A stretch of 64,000 nucleotides of DNA, from positions 62,001 to 126,000 of the forward strand of contig JAJVHY010000020.1 in assembly GCA_022072455.1 (NCBI GenBank), given 5' to 3'. This document shows, one piece after another, positions 55,094 to 64,000 of this stretch (positions are counted from its first letter, which is position 1; each line of letters starts with the position of its first letter). Below the pieces are notes generated by a model. It saw only the letters and a list, made by a program, of their open reading frames with translations, was not told where the DNA came from and made no database searches. A program made the position numbers and the translations under genes. The stretch is from Verrucomicrobiia bacterium (GTDB taxonomy: Bacteria > Verrucomicrobiota > Verrucomicrobiia > Palsa-1439).

Positions 55094-55216
55094 TTCGGCA
55101 AGCTTCGCGGACCTTCGGCGTCGACCGTGCAGAATGATATTTCTTCCGTTCTCAATTCACGCTACGGTGTGACGCGTGAACGCATCGACTCGCCAGCTGT
55201 CTCATCCTTCGCCGCG

Positions 55217-57148
55217 ATGACCTTCCTCCAGCCATATCTCCTCTGGGCCTTGCCGCTGGTTCTGGTGCCGGTCTTGATTCATTTCCTAAACCGGATGCGC
55301 TACCGAACTGTCGCCTGGGCGGCGATGATGTTTCTGTTGACGGCGACCCGGCAATCCGTCCGCCATGCGAAGCTCCGTGAAATCCTCTTGCTGGCTTGCC
55401 GGGTGTTGGCGGTGTTGTTTCTCATTTTGTTTCTCGCGCGACCGCTGGCGGGCGGGTGGCTCGGTTGGGCGTTCCACGGGGCGCCGGATACCGTCGTGCT
55501 GCTGCTCGACCGCTCGCCGAGCATGGAGTTGAACGGGAAACGCGCGGCGGTCGTCAGCCGGCTCGCGGAGGCCGCGCGCGAACTCGATGGCAGTACCCGG
55601 TTTGTTCTCATTGACAGCCTGACCCGCAAACCCACCGAAGTCGGCAGTCCGGGGCTGCTTGCGGAGTTGCCGCAGACGCAGCCAGCGGACGCCAGCGGGA
55701 GCATCCCGGATTTGTTGCAGGCGGCGGTGGATTACGTCGCGGCAAGTCAGAGCGGACGGACGGAGTTTTGGCTCGCGTCGGATTTGCAGGCGAGCGACTG
55801 GCAACCGGACAACGTGGCACGTTGGGCGGAAGTGTCGGCTCGCATCAGCGCCCTCCCCCAAGATATCCGGGTGCGCTTGCTTGCGGCACGGGAACCGAAC
55901 CGAGCCGACAATGTCGCCGTTCACGTCGTCGAAGCCCGGCGGCGGAAAGTCGGTTCGCGAACCGACCTGATTCTCTTGCTCAACCTGACTCGTACCGGCA
56001 CCGCACCGCTGGAGTTGCCGGTTACGGTCGGGCTGGAAGGCGCGCGTTCGGTCATCAACGTGCGCATGGACGGGCCACAATTGCGGACGCAACACAAACT
56101 TGATCTCGGGGACCGGACGACGCGCGGTTGGGGTTGGGTCGAACTGCCGGCGGACGCGAACAGGCGCGATAACACGAGCTATTTTGCGTTCGATGGCGAA
56201 CGGCATTTACGGACACTGGTGGTGGCCGGCGATGCCGAAATCGGCCGGATATTGGCCTTGGCCGCCGCGCCGGCACCGGAACTGTTGAACCAATCCAGCA
56301 GCGTGATCGCGCCCAGCGAGTTTCCACCGGGCGAAATGACCGACGTGGCGCTGGTTGTCTGGCAAGCCGGCAACTTCGACCGCGTGCGCGGGTTTGTCGA
56401 AGGCGGCGGCGTGGCGTTGGTGTTTCCGGCAAAAGATGCCGGCGAGGAGGGCAAGACGCGCATCACGACCTGGCGCGTGACCGATGGACCGCTGGCGTCC
56501 TCCGATGAAGGTGACGAGTTGCCGGTGCGCGAGGTGTCGGTGACGCGGCGCGCCGCGATACCGGCAACAGGAACGGTGTTGGCGACGTTTGAGGATGGCA
56601 AGCCGTTTCTGACCCGCGAGCAGGTTGGCAAGGGTTTTCTCTATTCGTGCGCGACGTTGCCGGCGTCGTCATGGTCGTCGCTGGCGGAAGGCACGGTGCT
56701 GGTGCCGCTGGTGCAACGTATTCTTCGCGAAGGCGGGCGGCGGCTCGGGGCGGTTCTGTCGCAAACGTGCGGCGTTGAGGCGCTCGGGGAGGCGCGCCGG
56801 ATCGACAAGGAAACCGGCCACGGCGAAGCCGGGATTTATCAGCGCGGCGCGGAGTTGATTGCGGTCAACCGGCCGGCCAGTGAGGATGTCGAAGAGTTTG
56901 CGGAGCCAGACATGGTGAAGGCGTTGTTTGGGACGGTGCCAGTGCGGGTGTTTGAGGAGAAGGATCAGACCGGCAAGTTGGCCGGGGAGATTTGGCGCGT
57001 TTTCGTGTGGTTGATGTTGTTGGCATTGATTAGCGAAGCCGTTTTGACGACGAGTGGTGTGGGAGCGACGTCCGCGCCGCGACTGGATCCACAGAATCGC
57101 CGTGGGGACGCCGCGCCCACAACGAAGAGAGACACGGTCCCAGTATGA
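55217..57148 (+). CDS. BatA-like membrane protein with VWA domain
   Basis: 643 aa. The N-terminus 'FLQPYLLWALPLVLVPVLIHFLN' plus 'RYRTVAWAAMMFL' is the two-TM BatA-type module. A von Willebrand A-like domain follows with the DRSPSM metal-site motif, then a large domain and a terminal TM (~600-620). The last ~25 residues come from a palindromic DNA element (57058-57121). ATG 55217 was chosen because the BatA N-terminus begins there; upstream frame is not conserved-looking. First of five coupled genes. Confidence 0.85.
   Translation: MTFLQPYLLWALPLVLVPVLIHFLNRMRYRTVAWAAMMFLLTATRQSVRHAKLREILLLACRVLAVLFLILFLARPLAGGWLGWAFHGAPDTVVLLLDRSPSMELNGKRAAVVSRLAEAARELDGSTRFVLIDSLTRKPTEVGSPGLLAELPQTQPADASGSIPDLLQAAVDYVAASQSGRTEFWLASDLQASDWQPDNVARWAEVSARISALPQDIRVRLLAAREPNRADNVAVHVVEARRRKVGSRTDLILLLNLTRTGTAPLELPVTVGLEGARSVINVRMDGPQLRTQHKLDLGDRTTRGWGWVELPADANRRDNTSYFAFDGERHLRTLVVAGDAEIGRILALAAAPAPELLNQSSSVIAPSEFPPGEMTDVALVVWQAGNFDRVRGFVEGGGVALVFPAKDAGEEGKTRITTWRVTDGPLASSDEGDELPVREVSVTRRAAIPATGTVLATFEDGKPFLTREQVGKGFLYSCATLPASSWSSLAEGTVLVPLVQRILREGGRRLGAVLSQTCGVEALGEARRIDKETGHGEAGIYQRGAELIAVNRPASEDVEEFAEPDMVKALFGTVPVRVFEEKDQTGKLAGEIWRVFVWLMLLALISEAVLTTSGVGATSAPRLDPQNRRGDAAPTTKRDTVPV
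57058..57121. repeat. 64-bp palindromic element forming the C-terminus of the BatA-like gene
   Basis: Arms TGTGGG (57058-57063) and CCCACA (57116-57121); the left half (TGTGGGAGCGACGTCC) and the reverse complement of the right half (TGTGGGCGCGGCGTCC) match at 14 of 16 positions. It encodes a Ser/Pro/Arg tail after the last TM segment. Confidence 0.65.
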
Positions 57149-59295
57149 GTTTCTCAGCTTCCTGGCTCTTGATCGTGTTCGGCGTGGCGGTTTGGGCTGG
57201 CTTCGGCTGGCTCGGCATCATGAACTGGCAGCGGAATCCCCGCCGCGGCGTGGCGTTGCTCGAATTATTGCGGTTCATCATTGTGGGGTTGATTGTCCTG
57301 ACGTTATGGCGACCGGAAATGCGACGGTTGTTGAGTGGCAACTTGCAACCAACGGTCGCGGTGCTGTGGGATTCGTCGCGGAGCATGACGACGCGCGACG
57401 TGGTCGAGGGCGAGCAAGCGCTGGAACGACAGGAATGGGTCGAGCGGCAGCGGAGCTTGCCGGTGTGGAAAAACTTGAGCAATGAGTTCAAGCTCGTGTC
57501 GGAGAATTTCGGCACCGCGGATGAGACTGATATCAATGCGGCATTAACGAAGGTTGCCGGGAGCGGGGCGAATTTGCGGGCGGTCGTGGTGTTGTCGGAT
57601 GGCGATTGGAATACCGGCAGTTCGCCCGTCGCGGCGGCGACAAAACTCCGGTCGCAAGGCGTACCGGTCTTTGCGGTCGGCGTCGGGGCGGAGAGATACT
57701 TGCCGGATTTGGTGTTGGAGCGCGTGACGGCGCCGGAGTACGCGTTGCTTGGCGAACAGGTGTACGTCGGGTTCACGTTGAAGAATTTTCTCGATCACGA
57801 CGTGAAGACGACGGTGACCTTGCGCGACAACCGGGGCGGCGAGGTCAAGAAGCCGGTCCTCGTGCCGGCGTTGGGGACGACGCAGGAGGCGATTTTCTGG
57901 ACGTCGTTGTACGAGGGGCAATCGAAGTTGAGCGTGTCCGTACCCGCCGTCGAGGGCGAGTTCCGGCAGGACAACAATTCGCAAGAATTCAGCATCGCGA
58001 TTCGGAAGGAGATTTTGAAGGTGTTGATCGTCGAGTCGCAGCCGCGCTGGGAATACCGGTTTCTGCGGAACGCGATGCAGCGCGATCCCGGCATTGATGT
58101 GAAGTGCGTGTTGTTTCATCTCGGCATGACCGTCGGCGCCGGGCGCGATTACATCCCCGGCATGCCGCAGACGAAGGAGGCGTTGTCGCAGTTCGATGTC
58201 GTATTTCTCGGCGATGTCGGGATTGGGGAGAATGAGCTGGCGCCGGAGGATGCCGAAAATCTGAAGGGCTTGGTCGAGCAGCAAGCAAGCGGGCTGGTGT
58301 TTTTGCCGGGACGGCGCGGGCGCATTTCATCGCTAGCGAAAAGTGCGCTCGGAGAATTGTTACCGGTAGAGTTGGACGACAAGAGTCCGGATGGCACGGG
58401 ATCGGCGGATCCGGCGCGCTTGATTCTTACACAGCGCGGACGCGGGCATCTGCTGACAATGTTGGCGACGACGGAAGATGGGAACGCGGAATTATGGAAG
58501 AACCTGCCCGGCTTTTACTGGTTCGCGCCGGTGCGCAAGAGCAAGGGCGGCGCGGATGTGTTGGCGGTGCACGAACTGGCGCGCAATGAGCACGGGCGAA
58601 TTCCCCTCCTAGTCACCCGGCAACACGGCAGCGGCAAGGTGCTCTTTCTCGGCACCGATGGTGCCTGGCGATGGCGCCGCGGAGTCGAAGACACTTATCA
58701 TTACCGGTTTTGGGGACAGGTGGTGCGGTGGATGGCGTATCAGCGGCACCTCGCGCAGGAACAAGGCATCCGCGTGTTTTTCACGCCTGAAAATCCGAAG
58801 CGCGGTGGCACGGTCCATTTGCACGCAACGGCATTCGACAATGCCGGGCTGCCGTTGCGCGGCGGGCGGGTGATTGTCGAAGTGACGACGCCGGCCAAGA
58901 AAGTGGAACGGCTGGAGCTGCGGGCGGTACCGGGCGATTGGGGCGTGTTCGAGAGCGAATTCAAGGCGCCCGATCAGGGCGATTACCACTTGAAGGCGCG
59001 GAGCGAGACGACAGGGCGTGAGGTCACCGCCCAGATGAGCGTGCGCGGCGAGGATCGCGAGCAGGTCGGCAAACCGGCGCAGTTGGAGGTGTTGAAGGAG
59101 ATTGCGCGGATCACGCAGGGCGACTTCGGTACCGGCACGAATTTGGAGACGTTCGTCCAGCGCATCGAGAAGTTGCCGGAGCGCGAGGCGGCGGAACACC
59201 GGATCCGATTATGGTGTCATCCCGTGTGGGGTGGTTTGCTCATGATTTTGCTGACGATTTACTGGACGGGCCGCAAACTCGTGGGAATGGTGTAA
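57145..59295 (+). CDS. Membrane protein with VWA-like and glutamine-amidotransferase-like domains
   Basis: 716 aa. Two N-terminal TM segments, a VWA-like domain (VLWDSSRSM with a degenerate metal motif; VVVLSDGDWNTG), an Ig-like stretch, a class I amidotransferase-like fold without an obvious catalytic Cys ('VLIVESQPRWEYRFL', 'GLVFLPGRRG', 'LFLGTDGAWRWR'), a carboxypeptidase-regulatory-like beta domain and a C-terminal TM. Typical partner of BatA-like proteins in PVC bacteria and Bacteroidota. ATGA overlap with the gene before. Confidence 0.85.
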   Translation: MSFSASWLLIVFGVAVWAGFGWLGIMNWQRNPRRGVALLELLRFIIVGLIVLTLWRPEMRRLLSGNLQPTVAVLWDSSRSMTTRDVVEGEQALERQEWVERQRSLPVWKNLSNEFKLVSENFGTADETDINAALTKVAGSGANLRAVVVLSDGDWNTGSSPVAAATKLRSQGVPVFAVGVGAERYLPDLVLERVTAPEYALLGEQVYVGFTLKNFLDHDVKTTVTLRDNRGGEVKKPVLVPALGTTQEAIFWTSLYEGQSKLSVSVPAVEGEFRQDNNSQEFSIAIRKEILKVLIVESQPRWEYRFLRNAMQRDPGIDVKCVLFHLGMTVGAGRDYIPGMPQTKEALSQFDVVFLGDVGIGENELAPEDAENLKGLVEQQASGLVFLPGRRGRISSLAKSALGELLPVELDDKSPDGTGSADPARLILTQRGRGHLLTMLATTEDGNAELWKNLPGFYWFAPVRKSKGGADVLAVHELARNEHGRIPLLVTRQHGSGKVLFLGTDGAWRWRRGVEDTYHYRFWGQVVRWMAYQRHLAQEQGIRVFFTPENPKRGGTVHLHATAFDNAGLPLRGGRVIVEVTTPAKKVERLELRAVPGDWGVFESEFKAPDQGDYHLKARSETTGREVTAQMSVRGEDREQVGKPAQLEVLKEIARITQGDFGTGTNLETFVQRIEKLPEREAAEHRIRLWCHPVWGGLLMILLTIYWTGRKLVGMV

Positions 59296-59299
59296 CGAA

Positions 59300-62200
59300 A
59301 TGGCCAACGGCAATCATCTTGAACTACCGGCGAGCGTGGCGCGGCAGTTGGGCGCTTTCCGGCGCGGGCTATGGGTCGCGGAAACTCTCGCGGCGGTGTT
59401 CGGCGCAGTCGCCGGCATTTTTGGCGCGTATTTGGTCCTGTTCGTTTCTGACCGGCTTTGGGAGACGCCGGTGTGGTTGCGGGTATTGTTGACGGTCGGG
59501 TGTCTCGCGTTCGTGGCCGGCTGGGCGTGGTTTTGGTTGACGCGGTGGGGTATCCGGCAACGCGACAACCGGCAACTCGCGCGGATGATCCAACGGCATT
59601 TCCCGAAACTCGGCGACCGGCTGCTCGGCATCGTGGAACTCGCCCACCCCGCCACCCGGCCGAATAACATTTCGGAAGCACTCTCCGAAGCGGCCATGCG
59701 CCAGGTGGCCGGCGAGACCGAGGCGCTCGACTTTGCGACGGCGGTGCCGAAACGACAGGAACGCCGGTGGGGCATCGTGCTGGCATGCCTCGGCGTGTTG
59801 GCGGTGGCGGCGCTGGCGGTGTTGCCGTTGGCGGGCGTGAATGTGTGGCACCGCTTGCTGAATCCGTTCGGCGGCGCGGCGCGGTATACGTTGGCGAAAC
59901 TGGACGGTTTGCCGACGCGGTTGATCGTGGCGTTCGGGGAACCGTTCACGTTGACGGCAAAAGTCCAGCCGAGTTCAGAGTGGATTCCTGCCGTCGCCCG
60001 CGGCCGGTATGAGAAGCAACCGGTGATTGAAGCGCCAGTGGCGGAGAATTCGTTCACCTTCCAGGTGCCGGGACAGACGGCGGCGGGGACTTTCAGCGTG
60101 AAGGCCGGGGACGCGCAGACCGCGGTACAGGTTGAGCCGTTGCATCGGCCGGAGTTGCTGGAATTGCGCGCGGTGGTGGAGTTACCGGCGTATCTGGGGT
60201 ATCCGCCGGTCACTCAGGATGTGCGGCGCGGGACCATTGAGTTGGTGGCGGAGAGCAGGTTCACGTTGAACGGACGAACGAGCCGGGAGTTGGCGCGGGT
60301 TGATCAGGGCGGTCAGGTGGCCGGGGCGCAGTTCAGTTTGCCGGCGCTGGCGGTGAAGGCGCCGGAGACGATTCAATTTCAATGGGAGGACGCACATGGG
60401 TTGACGGCGAAGGCGCCGTTCAAGTTGAAGTTGAACGTGGTGGATGATCAGCCGCCACGCGCGGATTTTCGCGGGTTGCAGCGGATCGTGGCGATGTTGG
60501 AGGACGAGGTGTTGGAGTTTGAAGCGGTCGCGGAGGATGATTATGGGGTGCGCGCGTTGCAGTTGACGTGGACCGGCGGCGGGAACACGGCGGCAAGCGT
60601 GGCGGCGGCGAAAGGCGAGTTGGCGGTCACCGAGGGTGGGCAACTGATGCGGGAGTTGTCCGGCAAAATTCATTTTGCGCCGAAGACGCTGCGGATCGGG
60701 CCGCAACGGATCGAATTGCGGGCGGTGGCGAATGATTACCGGCCGGGGCGGGAGCCGGTGGAGTCGAGCCCGTATTACGTGATCATTCTCGACAAGACCG
60801 AGCACGCGAAGTTGGTGCAACGGGAGTTTGACCGGCTGGTGGAGAAGCTGGAGGAGTTGCAGCGCACCGAGGAGGCGTTGTTTGAACGGAACGAGCAGTT
60901 GCAGCGCGAGATCGAGAAATCCCGCAACCCGGCCGAGCATGCGGAGAAACTGGCCGAGCAGGAACAGGCGGAACGCCGGAACACCGCGGAGTTGAAAAAG
61001 CTGGAGAGCGATCTGGCGAAGTTGACGAAGGAAGCGTTGCGCAATGATCAGATCGGCGCGGACGTGGTCGCGCAGTGGGCGGAGTTGGTGGCGCAACTGG
61101 CGGAACTGACGAAGTCGGCGATGCCGAAAGTTTCCACGGCGTTGCAGCAGGCGGCGGCGAGCAAGTCCAGCGGCGAGCAGCAAGGCAACACGCGCGAGGC
61201 GTTGCAGCGGCAGGAGGAAGTCCTCAAGCAGTTGGCGGCGGCGTTGAAGCAGATGAATCAGGCCGGTGAGATGATGCAGGCCGGCAATTTCGTCGGGCGG
61301 TTGCGAAAGATGGCGGCGGTCGAGAAAACCATCGGGGAGAAACTGACGGAGTTGTTCCCGCAGACGATTGGCGCGACGCTCGACCAAATCGCGCCGGCCT
61401 TGCGCATCAAGGTGCAGCGGATTGGTGATCAGCAATTTCAAGCGCAGCAAGGCGTCCAGCAGATCCGCGATGAGATGGGCAGTTTTGTGGTGCGGACGCA
61501 ACAGGAGAAATACCGGCGGGTGCATCGGGAGATGGTGGAAATGAAAGTGGTCGAAGATCTGGAACGGTTGACCGGGTTGCTCGACAAGAAAGTCAGTCAG
61601 GAAGGGATTGCCGGGGCGCAGCAGTGGACGAAACAATTGAATGAGTGGGCGGACCGGCTCCAGCCCCCACCCCAAGACGACGGCGGGGGCGGGGCTGGCG
61701 GCGGGGGCGGCAACCAGAAACCTGACCCGGCGGTCGTGGCGGCGATCATGAAATTGATGCGCGTCCGGTTGGGCGAAGAAGATTTGCGGAGTCATACCCG
61801 TGCGCTCGACACGCGCCGGGCGGATCCGGATTACCGGAAACACGCGGAGAGTTTGTCGGATCAACAGGCGCAGTTGCGGGCAGAGACGGCGGAAGCCGGC
61901 GCGGTGTTGCAGGGGCTGCAAGGCGTGCCGGAGTTGCTGGGAAAAGTTGACGGCGCGATGAAGGATGCGACGTTCATTTTGGCGCGGCCGCAGACGGATT
62001 TGGAGGTCATCGCGGCGGAGACGGAGGTCATTGAGTTGTTGAGCGACCTGTTGGACCAAGCCGGCAAGAGCAGCGGCGGGAATACGGCGGGGCTGGCGGC
62101 AATGATGCAGGCGTTGAAACAGCAACAAGGTTCGCAACCTGGCAAGAATGGCGGCGGCAGCGAGGCCGGCGGGGTTTCGGAACGGGAGAATGTGCCGGTC

Positions 62201-62332
62201 ACGGGCGATCCCGCCGGTAACGCAACGGAGCGGCGGAATGTGAACAAAGGGAGCGGGCCGGATCTGAACAAGGTGCCGGCGGAGTTCCGCGAGGCGTTGC
62301 AATATTATTATGAGAAGGTGGAGAAATGGTAA
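59300..62332 (+). CDS. Large DUF4175-like membrane-anchored coiled-coil protein
   Basis: 1010 aa. Two TM segments near the N-terminus (~28-80), another at ~155-180, then beta-rich domains to ~490 and a long Glu/Lys/Gln-rich coiled-coil region (~510-960) with Gly-rich spacers. This layout matches the DUF4175-type proteins seen beside VWA genes. Four bases separate it from the gene before. Function unknown, probably periplasmic scaffold. Confidence 0.78.
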   Translation: MANGNHLELPASVARQLGAFRRGLWVAETLAAVFGAVAGIFGAYLVLFVSDRLWETPVWLRVLLTVGCLAFVAGWAWFWLTRWGIRQRDNRQLARMIQRHFPKLGDRLLGIVELAHPATRPNNISEALSEAAMRQVAGETEALDFATAVPKRQERRWGIVLACLGVLAVAALAVLPLAGVNVWHRLLNPFGGAARYTLAKLDGLPTRLIVAFGEPFTLTAKVQPSSEWIPAVARGRYEKQPVIEAPVAENSFTFQVPGQTAAGTFSVKAGDAQTAVQVEPLHRPELLELRAVVELPAYLGYPPVTQDVRRGTIELVAESRFTLNGRTSRELARVDQGGQVAGAQFSLPALAVKAPETIQFQWEDAHGLTAKAPFKLKLNVVDDQPPRADFRGLQRIVAMLEDEVLEFEAVAEDDYGVRALQLTWTGGGNTAASVAAAKGELAVTEGGQLMRELSGKIHFAPKTLRIGPQRIELRAVANDYRPGREPVESSPYYVIILDKTEHAKLVQREFDRLVEKLEELQRTEEALFERNEQLQREIEKSRNPAEHAEKLAEQEQAERRNTAELKKLESDLAKLTKEALRNDQIGADVVAQWAELVAQLAELTKSAMPKVSTALQQAAASKSSGEQQGNTREALQRQEEVLKQLAAALKQMNQAGEMMQAGNFVGRLRKMAAVEKTIGEKLTELFPQTIGATLDQIAPALRIKVQRIGDQQFQAQQGVQQIRDEMGSFVVRTQQEKYRRVHREMVEMKVVEDLERLTGLLDKKVSQEGIAGAQQWTKQLNEWADRLQPPPQDDGGGGAGGGGGNQKPDPAVVAAIMKLMRVRLGEEDLRSHTRALDTRRADPDYRKHAESLSDQQAQLRAETAEAGAVLQGLQGVPELLGKVDGAMKDATFILARPQTDLEVIAAETEVIELLSDLLDQAGKSSGGNTAGLAAMMQALKQQQGSQPGKNGGGSEAGGVSERENVPVTGDPAGNATERRNVNKGSGPDLNKVPAEFREALQYYYEKVEKW

Positions 62333-63312
62333 GGCGACTCGCAGTCATTTTGTTGTTGGCCACGGCCGGTCAGGCGCCCGCCCAAGAGTTGTTCATGAAC
62401 AGCACCAACCTGCCCCCGGAGTTGGAGGGCGTGTATTTGAAGGGGTTGGCGTACCTCGTGAAGACGCAGGAGAAAGACGGTGGCTGGGGCGGGAATCAGA
62501 AGCAACCCGCGATTGCCGGACTCGCGATCCTGGCGATGTTGGCGCACGGCGATGATCCGAACTCGGGGCCATATGCGCCAGCCATCAAACGCGGGTTGGG
62601 TTATTTGTTGAAGAATCAGGATAGCCGCACGGGCTACCTCGGCATGTCCATGTACAATCATGGGTTCGCGACGTTGGCGTTGGCGGAGGCGTATGGCGCG
62701 GTGCAGGATGACCGGCTGGGGCCGGCGTTGGAGAAAGCGGTGGCGTTGAGTTTGAGTTCGCAGGCGCGCAATCCCGAAGGCGCGTGGCGCTACGGCCCGG
62801 AATCGCGCGATGCCGACACGACGGTCTCGGGCGCGATCTTTGTGTCGTTGATTGCGGCACGCAATGCCGGGCTGGCGGTGCCGGAGGACGCGATCACGCG
62901 GGCCCTCGCGTTTTACAAGAAATGCGCGCTGGCCGGCGGCGGATTTGGCTATACGGGGCCGGACAGTCCGAGCGGGCCGCGGAATGCGATTGGATTGCTG
63001 GTGTACGCGCTGGCCCGACAGAAAGATCGCGCCGAGTTCAGAAATGCATTGCGGGCCGTGACGCGACCGGAGGGAAATGAGATGCAGCGGTCGAGTTATC
63101 CGTTTTACTATGAATACTACGCCGCGCAGGCGTTGTTTCAGTCGGACAGCAAGGCATGGAACGAATGGAATCAGGCGAACTTGAAATGGCTCGCGACGAC
63201 GCAGAGCGCGGAAGGCAGTTGGGAGAGTCAACACGGGCCGGCGTTCGCGACGGCGGCGGGACTGTTGTCGTTGGCATTGAATTACCGGTTTTTGCCGATT
63301 TACGAGCGATGA
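62326..63312 (+). CDS. Secreted prenyltransferase/squalene-cyclase-like alpha-toroid protein
   Basis: 328 aa. Signal peptide (~1-19), then repeated QxxDGGW-type motifs: 'TQEKDGGWGG', 'LKNQDSRTGYLG', 'ARNPEGAWRYG', 'TQSAEGSWES', in an alpha/alpha toroid. The DxDD or DDxxD catalytic signature of cyclases is not visible, so it is more likely a binding protein than a cyclase. Overlaps the gene before by 7 nt. Confidence 0.82.
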   Translation: MVRRLAVILLLATAGQAPAQELFMNSTNLPPELEGVYLKGLAYLVKTQEKDGGWGGNQKQPAIAGLAILAMLAHGDDPNSGPYAPAIKRGLGYLLKNQDSRTGYLGMSMYNHGFATLALAEAYGAVQDDRLGPALEKAVALSLSSQARNPEGAWRYGPESRDADTTVSGAIFVSLIAARNAGLAVPEDAITRALAFYKKCALAGGGFGYTGPDSPSGPRNAIGLLVYALARQKDRAEFRNALRAVTRPEGNEMQRSSYPFYYEYYAAQALFQSDSKAWNEWNQANLKWLATTQSAEGSWESQHGPAFATAAGLLSLALNYRFLPIYER

Positions 63313-64000
63313 GAATTTGGTTGTTATTGTTGGCAATGACTGCGCCGGTGCGGGCGGAACTGGGGTTACCGGATGCGACGAATGTCGATCCGCTCCCGAA
63401 AGCACGGGCGCCCCGGGAAATCATCACCCCGGCCAAACCGGCCCGCGGACCGGTCTACAACTCGATTCCCCGCCCCACCGGCGCGGCCGATGGGTTGCTC
63501 CGTTTTCGCAACGGAGACAGCCTGCACGGCGAGTTGGAAACGATTGACGCCACCGGCCAGGTGGAGTGGCGCCACGCGGAAGCCAGCGATCCCTTGCGCT
63601 TCTCAATCCGCAATGTGATGCAGATTTTGTTGGCGGGTCAGCCGCCGGCGGCAGCCCCCGCAGCGCGCGCCGGGGCAATGCCGGCGACCGTGGTCTTGAC
63701 CAATGGCGATACGCTGCGCGGCGACATCGTATCCCTCGATGCGAAGACGCTGACGCTGGCGACCTGGTTTGCCGGCACACTGCCGATTCAACGGGTGATG
63801 ATTCGCCGGATCACGCCTGTGCTCGGCGGTGAGGCACTGGTGTTGGATGGCATCGGCTCGTTGGCGGACTGGAAACGGGGGGGCACACCGGAAGCATGGC
63901 AGTTGCGCAATGCGGCGTTGGTGGCGGTGGGTTACGGATCAATTGGCCGGGACATCAGGTTGCCGGAGCAGAGCCGGATTGAGTTCGATGTGACGTGGCA
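63309..64000 (+). CDS. Secreted protein with two NGD-type repeats (partial, runs off the window)
   Basis: The frame is open from ATG 63309 (ATGA overlap with the gene before) to the window end, 230 codons. Signal peptide MRIWLLLLAMTAPVRA, a Pro-rich linker, then two similar beta segments (LRFRNGDSLHGELE and VVLTNGDTLRGDIV) like Sm-fold or surface beta repeats, then 'DWKRGGTPEAWQLRN', which looks like the start of a laminin-G/jellyroll domain. The rest is outside the window. Fifth gene of the operon. Confidence 0.75.
   Translation, partial: MRIWLLLLAMTAPVRAELGLPDATNVDPLPKARAPREIITPAKPARGPVYNSIPRPTGAADGLLRFRNGDSLHGELETIDATGQVEWRHAEASDPLRFSIRNVMQILLAGQPPAAAPAARAGAMPATVVLTNGDTLRGDIVSLDAKTLTLATWFAGTLPIQRVMIRRITPVLGGEALVLDGIGSLADWKRGGTPEAWQLRNAALVAVGYGSIGRDIRLPEQSRIEFDVTW

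Noticed and set aside
60182-62302. A 706-codon open frame antisense to the DUF4175-like gene
   Set aside because: Leu/Arg/His-rich shadow of a coiled-coil gene rich in GAG, GCG and CAG codons; no family features.
62326-63312. Annotation as a squalene-hopene cyclase
   Set aside because: Only toroid repeats are present; the protein is half the length and lacks the DxDD motif, and it has a signal peptide.

Overview
The window is about 60% G+C, gene-dense DNA from the chromosome of a diderm bacterium. It encodes LPS and outer-membrane assembly (LpxD, Skp/OmpH, BamA), a fused E1 alpha/beta 2-oxoacid dehydrogenase, a DUF2723 membrane protein, a 23S-intervening-sequence-type four-helix-bundle protein, and a BatA/VWA/DUF4175-like/terpenoid-toroid-like operon. 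That mix suggests a PVC-superphylum member, most likely Verrucomicrobiota. This is inferred from gene content only; no rRNA gene is present to confirm it. I see no tRNA, rRNA, CRISPR, prophage or transposase.

Layout. (1) 1-908: the end of one gene, a small helical protein and a small secreted protein. (2) 12177 down to 913, minus strand: a nine-gene surface-glycan cassette. It holds heptose-type sugar activation (hddC-, hddA- and gmhA-like), an NDP-sugar epimerase, two polyprenol-phosphate glycosyltransferases of GT2 type, two GT39/ArnT-like membrane transferases and a DUF2723 protein. Seven of eight junctions are 4-nt stop/start overlaps and the eighth is a 1-nt gap. (3) 14436-12276: rpsB-tsf-pyrH with a terminator. 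(4) 20623-14812: deoR-type regulator, then E1-E2-E3 of a 2-oxoacid dehydrogenase complex. (5) 20739-23698, plus strand: FdhF/YdeP-type molybdoenzyme and fdhD. (6) 35793-23682, minus strand: a long housekeeping run prs-rplY-pth-rpsF-ssb-rpsR-rplI-dnaB-bamA-skp-lpxD, then clpB. (7) 41238-35924: two coupled secreted beta-propeller proteins (BNR type and FG-GAP type). (8) 41343-46004: MacB/LolCDE-like ABC exporter with two permeases and a membrane-fusion protein, interrupted by a four-helix-bundle gene, then a KTSC protein. (9) 47744-46001: rhamnose mutarotase and an AraA/FucI-type isomerase. (10) 49970-47775: small helical protein, pabB, pabC. (11) 50029-55093: small membrane protein, M16 peptidase, LOG protein, ppnP, an ABC-2 exporter and a GtrA protein. 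(12) 55217-64000: five coupled plus-strand envelope genes, the last running off the window.

Besides genes, the window holds several 45-75 bp imperfect palindromes with outer complementary arms and one or two inner hairpins: 14558-14604, 19788-19847, 49335-49407, 52928-52973, 57058-57121, and a weaker one in the clpB leader. Two of them lie inside reading frames, in the pabB linker and at the C-terminus of the BatA-like gene. They look like a REP-type family.

Most plausible new biology: the coupled heptose/polyprenol glycosylation cassette, the five-gene envelope operon at the right end, and the palindromic elements that have become coding sequence.
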